Shown: positions 30,900 to 39,773 of the stretch, one piece after another
How positions within the stretch are numbered: the stretch's first letter is position 1
Layout of the letters: each line of letters opens with the position of its first letter
From: Yarrowia lipolytica
Lineage: Eukaryota; Ascomycota; Dipodascomycetes; Dipodascales
Assembly (NCBI RefSeq): GCF_001761485.1
Contig: NC_090770.1
Span: forward strand, 1,984,001-2,048,000
Direction of reading: 5' to 3'
DNA: 64,000 nt
Translations under genes and position numbers: made by a program
The notes under the pieces: generated by a model
The model's input: the letters and a program-made list of their open reading frames with translations, nothing else
Databases searched by the model: none
Told to the model about the DNA's origin: nothing

Positions 30900-32006
30900 A
30901 TGACTGTCTGGTATGATGTATGTTCCCATTTCAACTTTACACTATTAGAAATAAATCAACAATCAAGGTTCCTCGCTATAACATCATCTCAAGCAATGGT
31001 CACGATACACCCGACGCCAGTGTATGCTATTAAGACACGATTGGCAACCTCCGCAAAGGGCAAGCAACAAGGAACCAAGGTCTTTCTCAACGTCTGTTAC
31101 GACTCCAATGTTCCTAGCCCCGATACTCCGTTTGGACCAGAAACTCTTCGCAACCTAGAGCAGGGCATCGACTGGCACATGCCTGTGGTGCTGGGCAAGG
31201 AGCGAAAGGACACCGATAACAAAAAGCAACTGTGTTACGTGTGGGACTGTGTGGTGTCTCTGTCGGTTCTGGAGGCCTCCATGTCGTCCATTGAGGTCAA
31301 GTCTCTCTTGATCGAGACATGCATGGGGTTAGTGGAGATGAACTATGGGCTAGTTCTGAGCAGAGAATTCACACTGCCCAATCTCACGGCCAAGGGCACG
31401 CCGGCAGCAATCAAACTCAGGGCCGAGGGCGACGAGGGGGTCTCGGGTGAAGACGTTGACATGGGATCGTCTTCAGAGACGTCATCATGCGAGGCATCAT
31501 CCTCGTCAGATGATAACATGGCAGATGATATTGATGCTGTTGCAGGCAACATTCTGCAGTCTCGTGGAGATGATCCGGTGGCAAAGAACAAGTCAAAGAC
31601 AAAGCCGGATGATACACCCATGCCTATGCCTCCAGGTATGGAGTGGAAGCCTGATGTCTTGGATAAGGTGAGCATGGATAAGGAGCAACGGGAGAAGGAA
31701 AGACTTGTGGAAGAAGTCAAGTCTGCGGGATCAAACAAGAATTTCATCATCACACGCTCGATCCGAAAATTCAAGCCCAAAACCCCCGACACACAAAACC
31801 CTCCTGCCTTCGAAATAGAAGTGGTCTTTGATCCCACAGCAGATATGACCTGTGAGCTCGTACAGAAGGGCTCTAACCTGGAGCTGGTCGGAAAAGACGG
31901 AAAATACACGGTCCCCCTGTTTAAAAGCATGTTGAAGGCCAAGTTCGAAGCATATCTTGTTCAAAAGGAGCATATCATGTGGATTTTCGTTTGGCCCACG
32001 GTTTAA
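30900..32006 (+). CDS. PIH1: PIH1-like subunit of the R2TP chaperone complex
   Basis: A 368-residue frame. Pih1 joins Tah1 and the Rvb1/Rvb2 ATPases in R2TP, a Hsp90 co-chaperone used for box C/D snoRNP, PIKK and polymerase assembly. The PIH domain spans about residues 38-180, with TPVYAIKTRLATS, GTKVFLNVCYDSNVPSP and LCYVWDCVVSLSV. A long acidic Ser-rich linker (SSSETSSCEASSSSDD, a possible CK2-phosphorylated site) follows, then a C-terminal CS-like domain of about 85 residues ending IMWIFVWPTV. The first 32 codons have unusual codon use and no match. ATG 30996 (MVTIHPTPVYAIKT) may be the true start, giving 336 residues. Confidence 0.87.
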   Translation: MTVWYDVCSHFNFTLLEINQQSRFLAITSSQAMVTIHPTPVYAIKTRLATSAKGKQQGTKVFLNVCYDSNVPSPDTPFGPETLRNLEQGIDWHMPVVLGKERKDTDNKKQLCYVWDCVVSLSVLEASMSSIEVKSLLIETCMGLVEMNYGLVLSREFTLPNLTAKGTPAAIKLRAEGDEGVSGEDVDMGSSSETSSCEASSSSDDNMADDIDAVAGNILQSRGDDPVAKNKSKTKPDDTPMPMPPGMEWKPDVLDKVSMDKEQREKERLVEEVKSAGSNKNFIITRSIRKFKPKTPDTQNPPAFEIEVVFDPTADMTCELVQKGSNLELVGKDGKYTVPLFKSMLKAKFEAYLVQKEHIMWIFVWPTV

Positions 32007-32192
32007 CAAACGTGGCTTAGACACCAAACACGCGCATCTATACACACATACATACTTAGCATATACGTAGTCACTACATTACAACCCATTTACAAGTACA
32101 AGTACATACTGTACAGTTCAGAGCGGTTTTACAACGTTCAACGTTTATCTATACATATATATATATTGTCAAATCATGGTGTGAATTGCAGT

Positions 32193-33895
32193 CTAAGCAG
32201 GACTGGAGGGGGCATTAGTATGGGGCAGGAAGGCAATGTTGTCTCGGAATGCAAGATATTCGGAATCCATGAATCCAAGAACACTCTCGATCTGATTACT
32301 CTGCAGGCCCTTGATGAGCTCCATTTCAGTGGAGCCGTAGTTGACAAGAGCTCGTCCAACCTCCATATCGGCAAAGTCGGGATGGGGGATCCACCCACCA
32401 TCCTCCAGCTTTCGACCAACGTGGATAGACACGGTCTCGGATGTGTGGAAGGTGCCGACGGTTCCGAGGAGACCGGCGGGGAGCATACCAGCTCGATTCT
32501 TCCGTGTAAGAGCCTTGTAGCAGCCAGCATCGATGTAAATTTTTCCAGCGGCACTGAGACCATGCAGCAGCCAGAACTGTCGATCCTTGATGGGCTCCTT
32601 GTCGGCGATGAACTTGGTGTGCAGAGGCACGTCCTCGACCACCAGTCGCTCCAGTTCCTGCGCCTGGTAAGCGGGGGTGACAATCTCCTTGGCATCGGCC
32701 TCGACGTCGTACTTCTGATTGTATTTGACGATAGCTCGGATGTTTCCGGGGACGGAAGACTTGCAGATGACGGTGGTGGTTCCGACAGAAGTGGCCAGCT
32801 CAGCTGCAATCAGCTTGGTGGTCATACCTCCGGTTCCGACGTTGGAGCCGGTAGAGCTGACATCAACCTTCAGGGAGGAGATATCATCGACAATGAGAAT
32901 GGGCTTTGCGGTGGGGTCGGATCTGGGGTTGGCAGTGTAGAGACAGTCGACGTCAGTCATGAGGAACAAGTAGTCGGCGTTGGCCATTCCGGCAGTGATG
33001 GCAGACAGAGTGTCATTATCTCCGAATCGGATTTCGTAGGCGGACAAAGTGTCGTTCTCGTTGACAATGGGGATAACACCCATATTCAGCAGCTCATTGA
33101 GAGTGGCTGTGGCGTTGAGGTACTGGGTTCGGTCGGCCAGATCGTTTCGGGTCAGCAGAATCTGTGCAATGGGCTGACCCATCTGTCTGAAGAGATCGTC
33201 CCATAGACCAATAAGACGGGCCTGTCCGACGGCTGCAACAGCCTGGACCTCGGCGATACCCTTGGGTCGATCGGTGATACCGAGACGCTTGAGACCCACA
33301 GCAATACCTCCGGACGAGACAATGATGACTCTGTGGCCGTCTCGCTTGAGCTTCACGATGGTCTCGACCAACAGAGACATGTTGGCGATTCGGGGTTCTC
33401 GTGTGACCTCATCGACGAGGGACGAGGTTCCTGGGTTAGTACGGGGTGCGGAGGGTAGCAATTGGTTTGGCGATTGATGGATGATGACGTCGTCTGACTT
33501 GTAACTGTATGTCGCGCAATATGAGGGGACCATGTGGCACTGACATCACGGGATCTTGTCCCACACTTAACATTGCTACAGCAGTATCGGTGTGGTAGCA
33601 GTATCAGCAGTGTGTCGGAGTAGGATGTGTGTAACGGTGTCCAAGTAACTACTTGCGGGATCAGTTTACACGGGCATTCACGACCCATTCACAAATGCCA
33701 CTGTATCCTCTGTACCTGTCACTCAACACAACACCACTGTGTCTGGTGATCCCCACCACTGCGATAATCACTTCCTGATCCCATATTTTTCACGCTGTCG
33801 GTCAGGGCATTTTTTTGTGCTCTTTGAGACCCGTTTCTCCTCTTGCGTCTGTCGTACTCACCCAGTTTGATAACGATTGTGTAAAGAGATGCCAT
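32193..33895 (-). CDS. PRO1: Glutamate 5-kinase, two exons
   Basis: Exons are 33862-33895 and 32193-33430; the 430-bp intron has GTGAGT and TACTAACCCAG. The product has 423 residues (yeast Pro1 has 428). It phosphorylates glutamate with ATP to gamma-glutamyl phosphate, the first step of proline synthesis, in the cytosol. The spliced N-terminus reads [15 protein letters not shown], the glycine-containing substrate loop of the amino-acid kinase fold, and the intron cuts exactly in that glycine codon. Further motifs are [46 protein letters not shown] and [10 protein letters not shown]-terminal PUA domain (about residues 320-410) contains [16 protein letters not shown]. Exon 2 alone has no ATG near its start that would give the loop. 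Confidence 0.95.
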
Positions 33896-34257
33896 GGTTG
33901 TACAAGTGGAGATCTCGGGTTGAAGGAAAACAGTATTTCGATTTTCTAGTGGAGTCTATGACTGAAGGCTGCTTTGAGTTCTGAGGGGTGCATTAGGGGA
34001 GCGAAGCCGAGGTGCACCAAAGATAGGCTAAACTGAATAAATAAGAGACACACGAAAGGGTGTAAATAGTGGGGTGAAAGACAACCCACAGAGCTACAAG
34101 TAGAGGGGCGCCAGGTGTCGATTTTTCGACCGGGAGTGCTCGATTCGGACACCGCTCTCCCTCCAAGAATACCCCGGGTTCCCTCTTGCACATTGGGACG
34201 GTTGGAGATCGATGTGTGCCATGCGGTCTTTGGAGCAAGGTTGGCATGTTCGTCCAA

Positions 34258-34302
34258 TTCTTTTTTTTTTTTTTTTTTTTGTCTAATTTTTTTTTTTTTT
34301 TC
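34258..34302. repeat. Double poly-T tract
   Basis: Two T runs of about 23 and 15 bases are separated by GTCTAA. The tract could be a nucleosome-free promoter element, or on the other strand a relic of a poly(A)-tailed insertion. I found no coding trace of a LINE beside it. Confidence 0.6.
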
Positions 34303-35377
34303 GCCTGTCTTGGTTTTTCTTTTTCGCTCTATAACTGTAGTTCCTTAACTAGACATGGAACATTAACCAGGAGGCATGTGTGCTTGCGCGAAATGGAGAT
34401 GCCCGTAGAATGATTATAGCGCCCCCATTTGCCCAGAATAAAACCTGTCAGGAGATTCTTTAACTCGCTTTCTCCTTGACTAAGCCATTAGCCTCCCAGG
34501 GCTCGTTACATATCGTTACTTTTCGTCTCATTCGACGGTGACTTGTCCGAACCCAAAATCCCAGGACTGCGTGTTAAACGATATAGTTGCTCTCTTTTCC
34601 TCGCGCACCACAGGCGGGGTGATGTCATGATACAGTGACGGGTTCCCCATCAGGCAACCCGCGAGAAAAGACTGGGATCTAAGCAAGGGGCTTGTTCCTC
34701 TGAGGTGGCCTTTCCTCCGGCCATGATGATGTTTCGGCAGGAGGCGGATGAAAACCCGCATACGGTGGCTGTGACGATTGCGCGTCAACTGCGCATGGAA
34801 CAAAAACGGAACACGATGATTGGCCGAAAACTTGGCACGGACCTGGACACGCAAAATGACGGCCTCGATATTGTATTTATATTCCTGGGACGCATGAACA
34901 TGTGAGACGACCGATGTGGACACGTTTTTCCTCTATCTCTTTCGCTTTTCTCGAAGTTAACATTTATCTCGCATCTGTGATGCAAAATTAGTACTACCTC
35001 GGGAGATAGCATCAGAGAGATGCAAGGACTGTGTTGTTTCTCATGGTTTGTGATTGGACTAGCCGGCGGGGGGTGAGAGGTGTGAGATAATTTTGCTTTT
35101 GGTCTCGCTTTATCGCTTTCCCCGGCCTTTTTCAACGAATCTTGCGATCATTGGGATCCACCTTTACTGAAGCTATCAGGAGGGCCTGTAAGAGAGAGCC
35201 CCCCTTTGTCGGTGAGTAATGAAACCTACAATAAGAAGACGCTTCCAAGTATCATTATCACCAGACAATTAGAGCTATGCGGTGTTTGATGTACACGTGC
35301 TTAGTTCTTGGGGGAGCGACTAGCGTCTGGAAATCACTATCTGGACAAGGGCACCCAGAACTGGACCAGGCAGCACA

Positions 35378-35885
35378 GATAAGGAGTATTCCGGTATAAA
35401 ACCGTGTTAGTCACAGGGCCGTAAATGAAACATCATTTCACACATTTGTTATGATCTGTTGGTTCTCCAGCAACACCTCTGTTGTCCTCCCTGACTGAGA
35501 TCCCTGCCCTGCTTCGATACCCTTGTCTTCCCTGACACGGTTGCGTACAGTACTAACCCTCGAGGCACAAGAACAAGGCAAAGTGGATCAATAGTTCAGC
35601 CTAAAGACCTTTACAAAGATGGGTATATCTAATCACGTCCGAACTTGAGACACTCCAAGCTGCTTATCTAAAGTTGATGGAGGTCACCAAGATAAGAGCC
35701 CGACAGCAGGGATTGTGCGAAGGTGAAATAGTCGTCGAGGAGATGTCGACGCCAAGATGCCAAGAGATGGGACAATTTCTCTTGGCGACAATTTATATAT
35801 ATAGTCCACCTCTTTTTCGTATTCGCTACTCTCTCGCTTACCCTGTATTGTTTATCGCTGGATATAGAACTTTGTCCCTGATAAG
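35378..35885. promoter_or_regulatory. Cluster of four GATAAG motifs upstream of the ammonium transporter
   Basis: GATAAG occurs at 35378-35383, 35663-35668 (as CTTATC), 35691-35696 and 35880-35885, that is 178-685 bp before the transporter ATG. GATAAG is the binding core of the nitrogen-control GATA factors (Gln3, Gat1, AreA) that switch on ammonium permease genes when nitrogen is poor. The fit of motif to target makes function likely, though inferred. Confidence 0.6.
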
Positions 35886-36062
35886 ACCCAGACTCAAATC
35901 TAACAATTCAAACACTGACACATACGAGTCGGGATATGGATGCAGATTAATGGAGACCAGTACGATCGTTATCTGATAGCCTAAATAAGTATCTTCGTCT
36001 ATGTAAAGCCTGGAGTCCCCATGTCTGGGAGCTGAACCTGCAATCTCAAACACTCAAGCACC

Positions 36063-37430
36063 ATGTCTGAACCCACGCTCGAGTCTCTTCAGTACACCAT
36101 CAACACCGCATACATGCTGGTGGCATCGGCTGGAGTGTTTGTTATCACTCCGGGAATTGGCTTATTCTACGCGGGTATGCTCAGGAAGAACAGTGCTATG
36201 CAGGTGATTGTTCAATCGTACATCACCACGTTTGTTGTCACGATACAATGGTGGATCTGGGGCTATGCCCTGGCATTAGGAGATGGAAGCTCTTTTCTAG
36301 GAAACCTGAACATGGCTTTCCTCAAGGACTCGAACCCTGGTCCCTTGGTCGAAGGAGGTCCCGTTCCCAGTGCAGCCTACTTCATCTTTTCCGTCTTCTT
36401 TCCCGTTTGCACTGTTCAGATCTTTTTAGGGAGCACAGCCGAAAGAGGCCGTATGATTCCGGCGCAGATCATCGGGTTTCTGTTCACTACAGTGGTATAC
36501 TGTCCTCTGGCATACTGGTTCTGGGCACCCAAGGGCTGGTTGCTGGTTCTAGGCACGCTGGATTTTGCTGGAGGAGCACCTGTTCATATTGCTGGAGGAA
36601 CCGCATCTTTGGCCTATGCCATGTTCCTGGGACCACGAAAAATCACCCCCAGATTCCATGCCTATAAACCACACAATGCGACAATGTCTATGATTGGCAC
36701 GACTCTCATCTGGTATGGCTGGCTGTTCTTCAACTCCGGGACTCTCCAGGCTGTCAACACCCGGACAGCTTACATCATGCTCAACACCCATTTGAGTGCC
36801 TCTGCAGCTGGAATGACTTATGTCATCTACGATAAGATCTTCCACAAAAAATTTTCTATGATGGGTGCATGCGAAGGAGCTATTGCAGGACTGGTCGCTG
36901 TTACTCCTTCCTGTGGTTACGTTGCGCCATGGGCTGCCTTCACTGGAGGCATCATGACTGCCCTGGTGTGTAGATTGACCATAAACGTGAACAAGTGGCT
37001 ACGAGTCGACGATGCCATCTACTCGTTCAATCTCCATGCCATTGGTGGATGTATGGGATCCCTCGTTACCGGCTTCTTTGCGTCTTCAACTTGGACTGAT
37101 ATGGATGGCAGTAAAGACGCTATTGCTGGAGGTTGGATTGCCAACCACTGGGTCCAGATCCCTTACCAGCTGGCTGGACTGGGAGCCACTATTGGCTGGA
37201 CGTTTGTCGTCACCTATATTCTCTGCTTTGTGGTGGACAAGATTCCGGGCCTGAAGCTCCGAGTAGATGAAGACCAAGAACTCAAGGGTATGGACGCATA
37301 TGACATTCTGGAGTCCGCTGGAGAGACCATTGACGGTGTCATTGTTAACACAACTGAGATTTTGGTGGCCCATACTCCTGCTCATACTCCAGATAGTGGC
37401 TCTTTTGTACGGGGTGAGAAGAAGGAATAG
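36063..37430 (+). CDS. MEP2: Ammonium transporter of the Mep/Amt/Rh family
   Basis: A 455-residue plasma-membrane ammonium permease with eleven membrane helices and a cytosolic tail of about 55 residues. Seen in order: LFYAGMLRKNSAMQV after TM1, WWIWGYALALGD, the AER of TM3-4, LDFAGGAPVHIAGG with the first pore His, MNTHLSASAAG-like TM6, and FNLHAIGGCMGSL with the second pore His. Both pore histidines are present, so it should conduct. Single exon; ATG at 36063 is followed directly by the periplasmic start typical of fungal Mep proteins. The four upstream GATAAG sites suggest nitrogen catabolite repression. Which Mep paralogue it is (Mep1, 2 or 3) cannot be told from sequence alone, so the symbol is tentative. 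Confidence 0.9.
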   Translation: MSEPTLESLQYTINTAYMLVASAGVFVITPGIGLFYAGMLRKNSAMQVIVQSYITTFVVTIQWWIWGYALALGDGSSFLGNLNMAFLKDSNPGPLVEGGPVPSAAYFIFSVFFPVCTVQIFLGSTAERGRMIPAQIIGFLFTTVVYCPLAYWFWAPKGWLLVLGTLDFAGGAPVHIAGGTASLAYAMFLGPRKITPRFHAYKPHNATMSMIGTTLIWYGWLFFNSGTLQAVNTRTAYIMLNTHLSASAAGMTYVIYDKIFHKKFSMMGACEGAIAGLVAVTPSCGYVAPWAAFTGGIMTALVCRLTINVNKWLRVDDAIYSFNLHAIGGCMGSLVTGFFASSTWTDMDGSKDAIAGGWIANHWVQIPYQLAGLGATIGWTFVVTYILCFVVDKIPGLKLRVDEDQELKGMDAYDILESAGETIDGVIVNTTEILVAHTPAHTPDSGSFVRGEKKE

Positions 37431-37980
37431 GTCTAAGTATTTAGTTTACCATTTGTTTAATTTATGTAGGCTTCTGAAGTGTACTGTAGCTGGAGTGTCT
37501 GAAATATGGTGAGACCAGGTCCCGGACGGTTGTTTGTTTTATACGACTAATGCTTGTGCTATATCGTAATAGGACTCTTTCCATTCATGTCAGCATCCAA
37601 AAGTACAGTATCAATATCATTGACACTGCTCCCAACTATTGCCATTCATCAACATGACAGCTGATGGCATCCAGGACGCTGTATGAAGGAGGTGTAAGTG
37701 CCTCTTTGTTACCCCTGATATGTCGAGTAGAGTTCAGTGTCTGGTGGCATTGGTGGTGAATATCAGAACTGCTGATGCAAGAATGAGTATTTGATTTCTC
37801 ATCATCCGTTTCAATTTATTCCTCCACTTTCATCCAGCTTGTCTACGTCAATATTATTATGTCCTGTATACTCAGATGTTTTCATCTGACCTCCCAGTTC
37901 CGGGGAGCACATAATAATAATATCCCCCAGACAAGACGAACTTGGCACCCTCCAGTTTTTGTTGTTGGCAAAACGTCAAG
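37431..37980. other. Intergenic spacer
   Basis: This 550-bp tandem spacer contains AATAATATTA-type AT stretches near the downstream gene and no recognisable gene. Confidence 0.55.
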
Positions 37981-38703
37981 ATGTCAAATTATGACAAGGT
38001 CACCTATCCTCCACCGCCACCGAGTGGATTCCGAAACTGCAACAGTCTCTCTCAACACACCATGCCCCACGTTGAATATTCCAACCAGGACGTTGAGCTA
38101 CTGTCCAAATGGAGTGTACGCACCCTGGAGCTCTTTTTGCAGGTGCGCAACCTCCACATTCCCGAAGACGCCTCATATGTGGAGATTCTCGATATGGCCA
38201 CGTCGGCGGCCTCGGTGCCCATCCGCGTCGTTAGTCTTACCCGAACCATCTTTGACAGAATGACCCATTTGCAGCTCATTTCGTGGCTCGAGAGTCGGGA
38301 CTACGTGGTGCTCCCCAAGGCTAAGCCCATGTTTACATCGCCACCTGGAGCGTGCTACACACAGAGACAGGAGCTGCTCAAATTTGCCAAGACGGATTAC
38401 GTGGACAACATTGCGCATTTGGACAGTGAGGCCAAGTACGAGCTGGAGACCAAACTGGCAGACATCTTCTCCACCAGCTACGCCTTCACTGTCACGTCTG
38501 ACGTTGAGCAGCCACCATCCATGGGTTCCTATGGTACGCTTCACAGAAACCACTACCAGGACGAAGACCTGGAGATGATTTGGCAGCATTTCTTTGGAGA
38601 TCAGCTCCAAACCACCCCCAAGAGTCGGGAAGAACGGGCCATCATCATCCAGCACTGCATCCGGGTCTTTGCACAGGGTCCCCGAAGATTGCTCAACTTG
38701 TAG
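37981..38703 (+). CDS. Unrecognised 240-residue protein
   Basis: Single-exon frame from ATG 37981 (MSNYDKVTYPPPPPSG); upstream in-frame codons start only with TTG, so this ATG is the start. I do not recognise the family. Visible are a proline run at residues 8-13, an acidic/hydrophobic helical region (about 40-120, LLSKWSVRTLELFLQVRNLHIP and so on), a segment rich in aromatic residues, and a C-terminus with RRLLNL. It has no signal peptide and no membrane helix. Codon use matches the neighbours, so it is probably a real gene, perhaps found only in close relatives. Confidence 0.7.
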   Translation: MSNYDKVTYPPPPPSGFRNCNSLSQHTMPHVEYSNQDVELLSKWSVRTLELFLQVRNLHIPEDASYVEILDMATSAASVPIRVVSLTRTIFDRMTHLQLISWLESRDYVVLPKAKPMFTSPPGACYTQRQELLKFAKTDYVDNIAHLDSEAKYELETKLADIFSTSYAFTVTSDVEQPPSMGSYGTLHRNHYQDEDLEMIWQHFFGDQLQTTPKSREERAIIIQHCIRVFAQGPRRLLNL

Positions 38704-38940
38704 TAATCAAAAATGTCGCTGTCATCCTGTCATGCTCAATCTAGGAAATTCCAGTACTGTAGTGGTGATGTGTGTTTGTAGTTCTTCAAAGTCTGCCTTG
38801 CCAGAAGAGAATCCACTGTATTTAGAGTTACGATCTGCAAAAAAGTCTACATAAAAAATTGGTACATAAACGCGCGCTTGAGAATGCACGCGACTAGGAA
38901 CCAAAATCTGCAACTCCTTGGTCCCACTCCAACGCCAGCC

Positions 38941-39453
38941 ATGAAACCAAGACTCAAGATATTCGTGCTGGAACCCATCCCGACCCTCGAGATAGGCGGT
39001 AGCGTCTACCGAAGCGACCCCCTACGACCCACACACCACATTGCAAAGAGGTTCTTGTACCTGGTGAGTGATCCAGATGAGACGATCGAAGAGCTGGCCG
39101 ACAAGCTGAAAGCCACCTTCATGGAGCTGTACCCTCATCACGCGAAACCGTGCATTGACTCGATCCAGGATGAAGCTGCATTGGATCTGGACAGGCGGTT
39201 TTTGCTCCGGGAAGTGTTCGAGGACAACAGCCTGGTTCGTATGGTCCTGACACAGCCCACGGATAAAGACGAGCTGGGTAACTACCATGCGGCCAAAGCA
39301 CTGGCTGCCCGTGAAGCTGCTCGCAAGGCCAAGGCTCGGGCCGAGGGACGGCTTGTGGATGAGGACGAGAGTTCTGATGACGACTTGGATGATGACTATG
39401 AAGAGGATATCATTGAGATCAGACCTAGAAGGATTACTCCGACCAGAAACTGA
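38941..39453 (+). CDS. Small protein with a Net1/Dnt1-type N-terminal domain and acidic tail
   Basis: A 170-residue protein from ATG 38941 (MKPRLKIFVLEP); ATG 38884 would add 19 residues. About residues 20-95 resemble the ubiquitin-like N-terminal domain of fungal nucleolar regulators Net1, Tof2 and Dnt1. The run is KRFLYLVSDPDETIEELADK, then LYPHHAKPCIDSIQDEAALD, LDRRFLLREVFEDN and SLVRMVL, matching the family pattern in which a start-like segment is followed by a DLD-x(3)-VxDVF motif and VRV. The tail is Ala/Lys helical then Asp/Glu-rich. Net1 proteins are 600-1200 residues long, so this is a domain-only member. Function in rDNA silencing or Cdc14 control is possible but inferred. Confidence 0.6.
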   Translation: MKPRLKIFVLEPIPTLEIGGSVYRSDPLRPTHHIAKRFLYLVSDPDETIEELADKLKATFMELYPHHAKPCIDSIQDEAALDLDRRFLLREVFEDNSLVRMVLTQPTDKDELGNYHAAKALAAREAARKAKARAEGRLVDEDESSDDDLDDDYEEDIIEIRPRRITPTRN

Positions 39454-39773
39454 CGCGCTCTGGACATGTTCACGGATCCGGTCCAGGACAATTTGCGGAT
39501 CTTGATTCCATATAGAGGGAATGCATTATTTATTTGGATGGGGTCTTGTACAGTATCGTAGGCGGCTGTAGTTGGCCTCAACAAGGTTGCTTTCCTGAAG
39601 CAAGTCTCCAACGGTCGTACAGGAGATTGTGCATAATTGTAGTTGAGTTTTTGGTGGGAGTTCATTATGAGGAAAGCCGATTACAAGTATTGATAACAAG
39701 TAGAAAATATAAAATGCACTACAGAGTATTTTGTACAAAACCAGTACAATCGGTGTAGTACAGCACGGTTACA
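39454..39773. other. Convergent spacer
   Basis: This 320-bp spacer lies between the 3' end of the Dnt1-like gene and the adhesin-like pseudogene. Nothing is recognised in it. Confidence 0.5.

Larger units (their letters stand above)
33896..36062. other. Long divergent intergenic region PRO1-MEP
   Basis: This 2.2 kb has two long T tracts at 34258-34301 and four GATAAG motifs nearer the ammonium transporter. Frames of up to 131 codons exist on the minus strand (34528-34923) but look like chance. No RNA gene was recognised. Confidence 0.55.

Noticed and set aside
34258-34302. LINE tail
   Set aside because: Only the homopolymer is present; no reverse transcriptase or target-site duplication could be seen.
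34528-34923. 131-codon minus-strand frame between PRO1 and the ammonium transporter
   Set aside because: No family resemblance, His/Arg-rich random composition, overlapping frames on the other strand.
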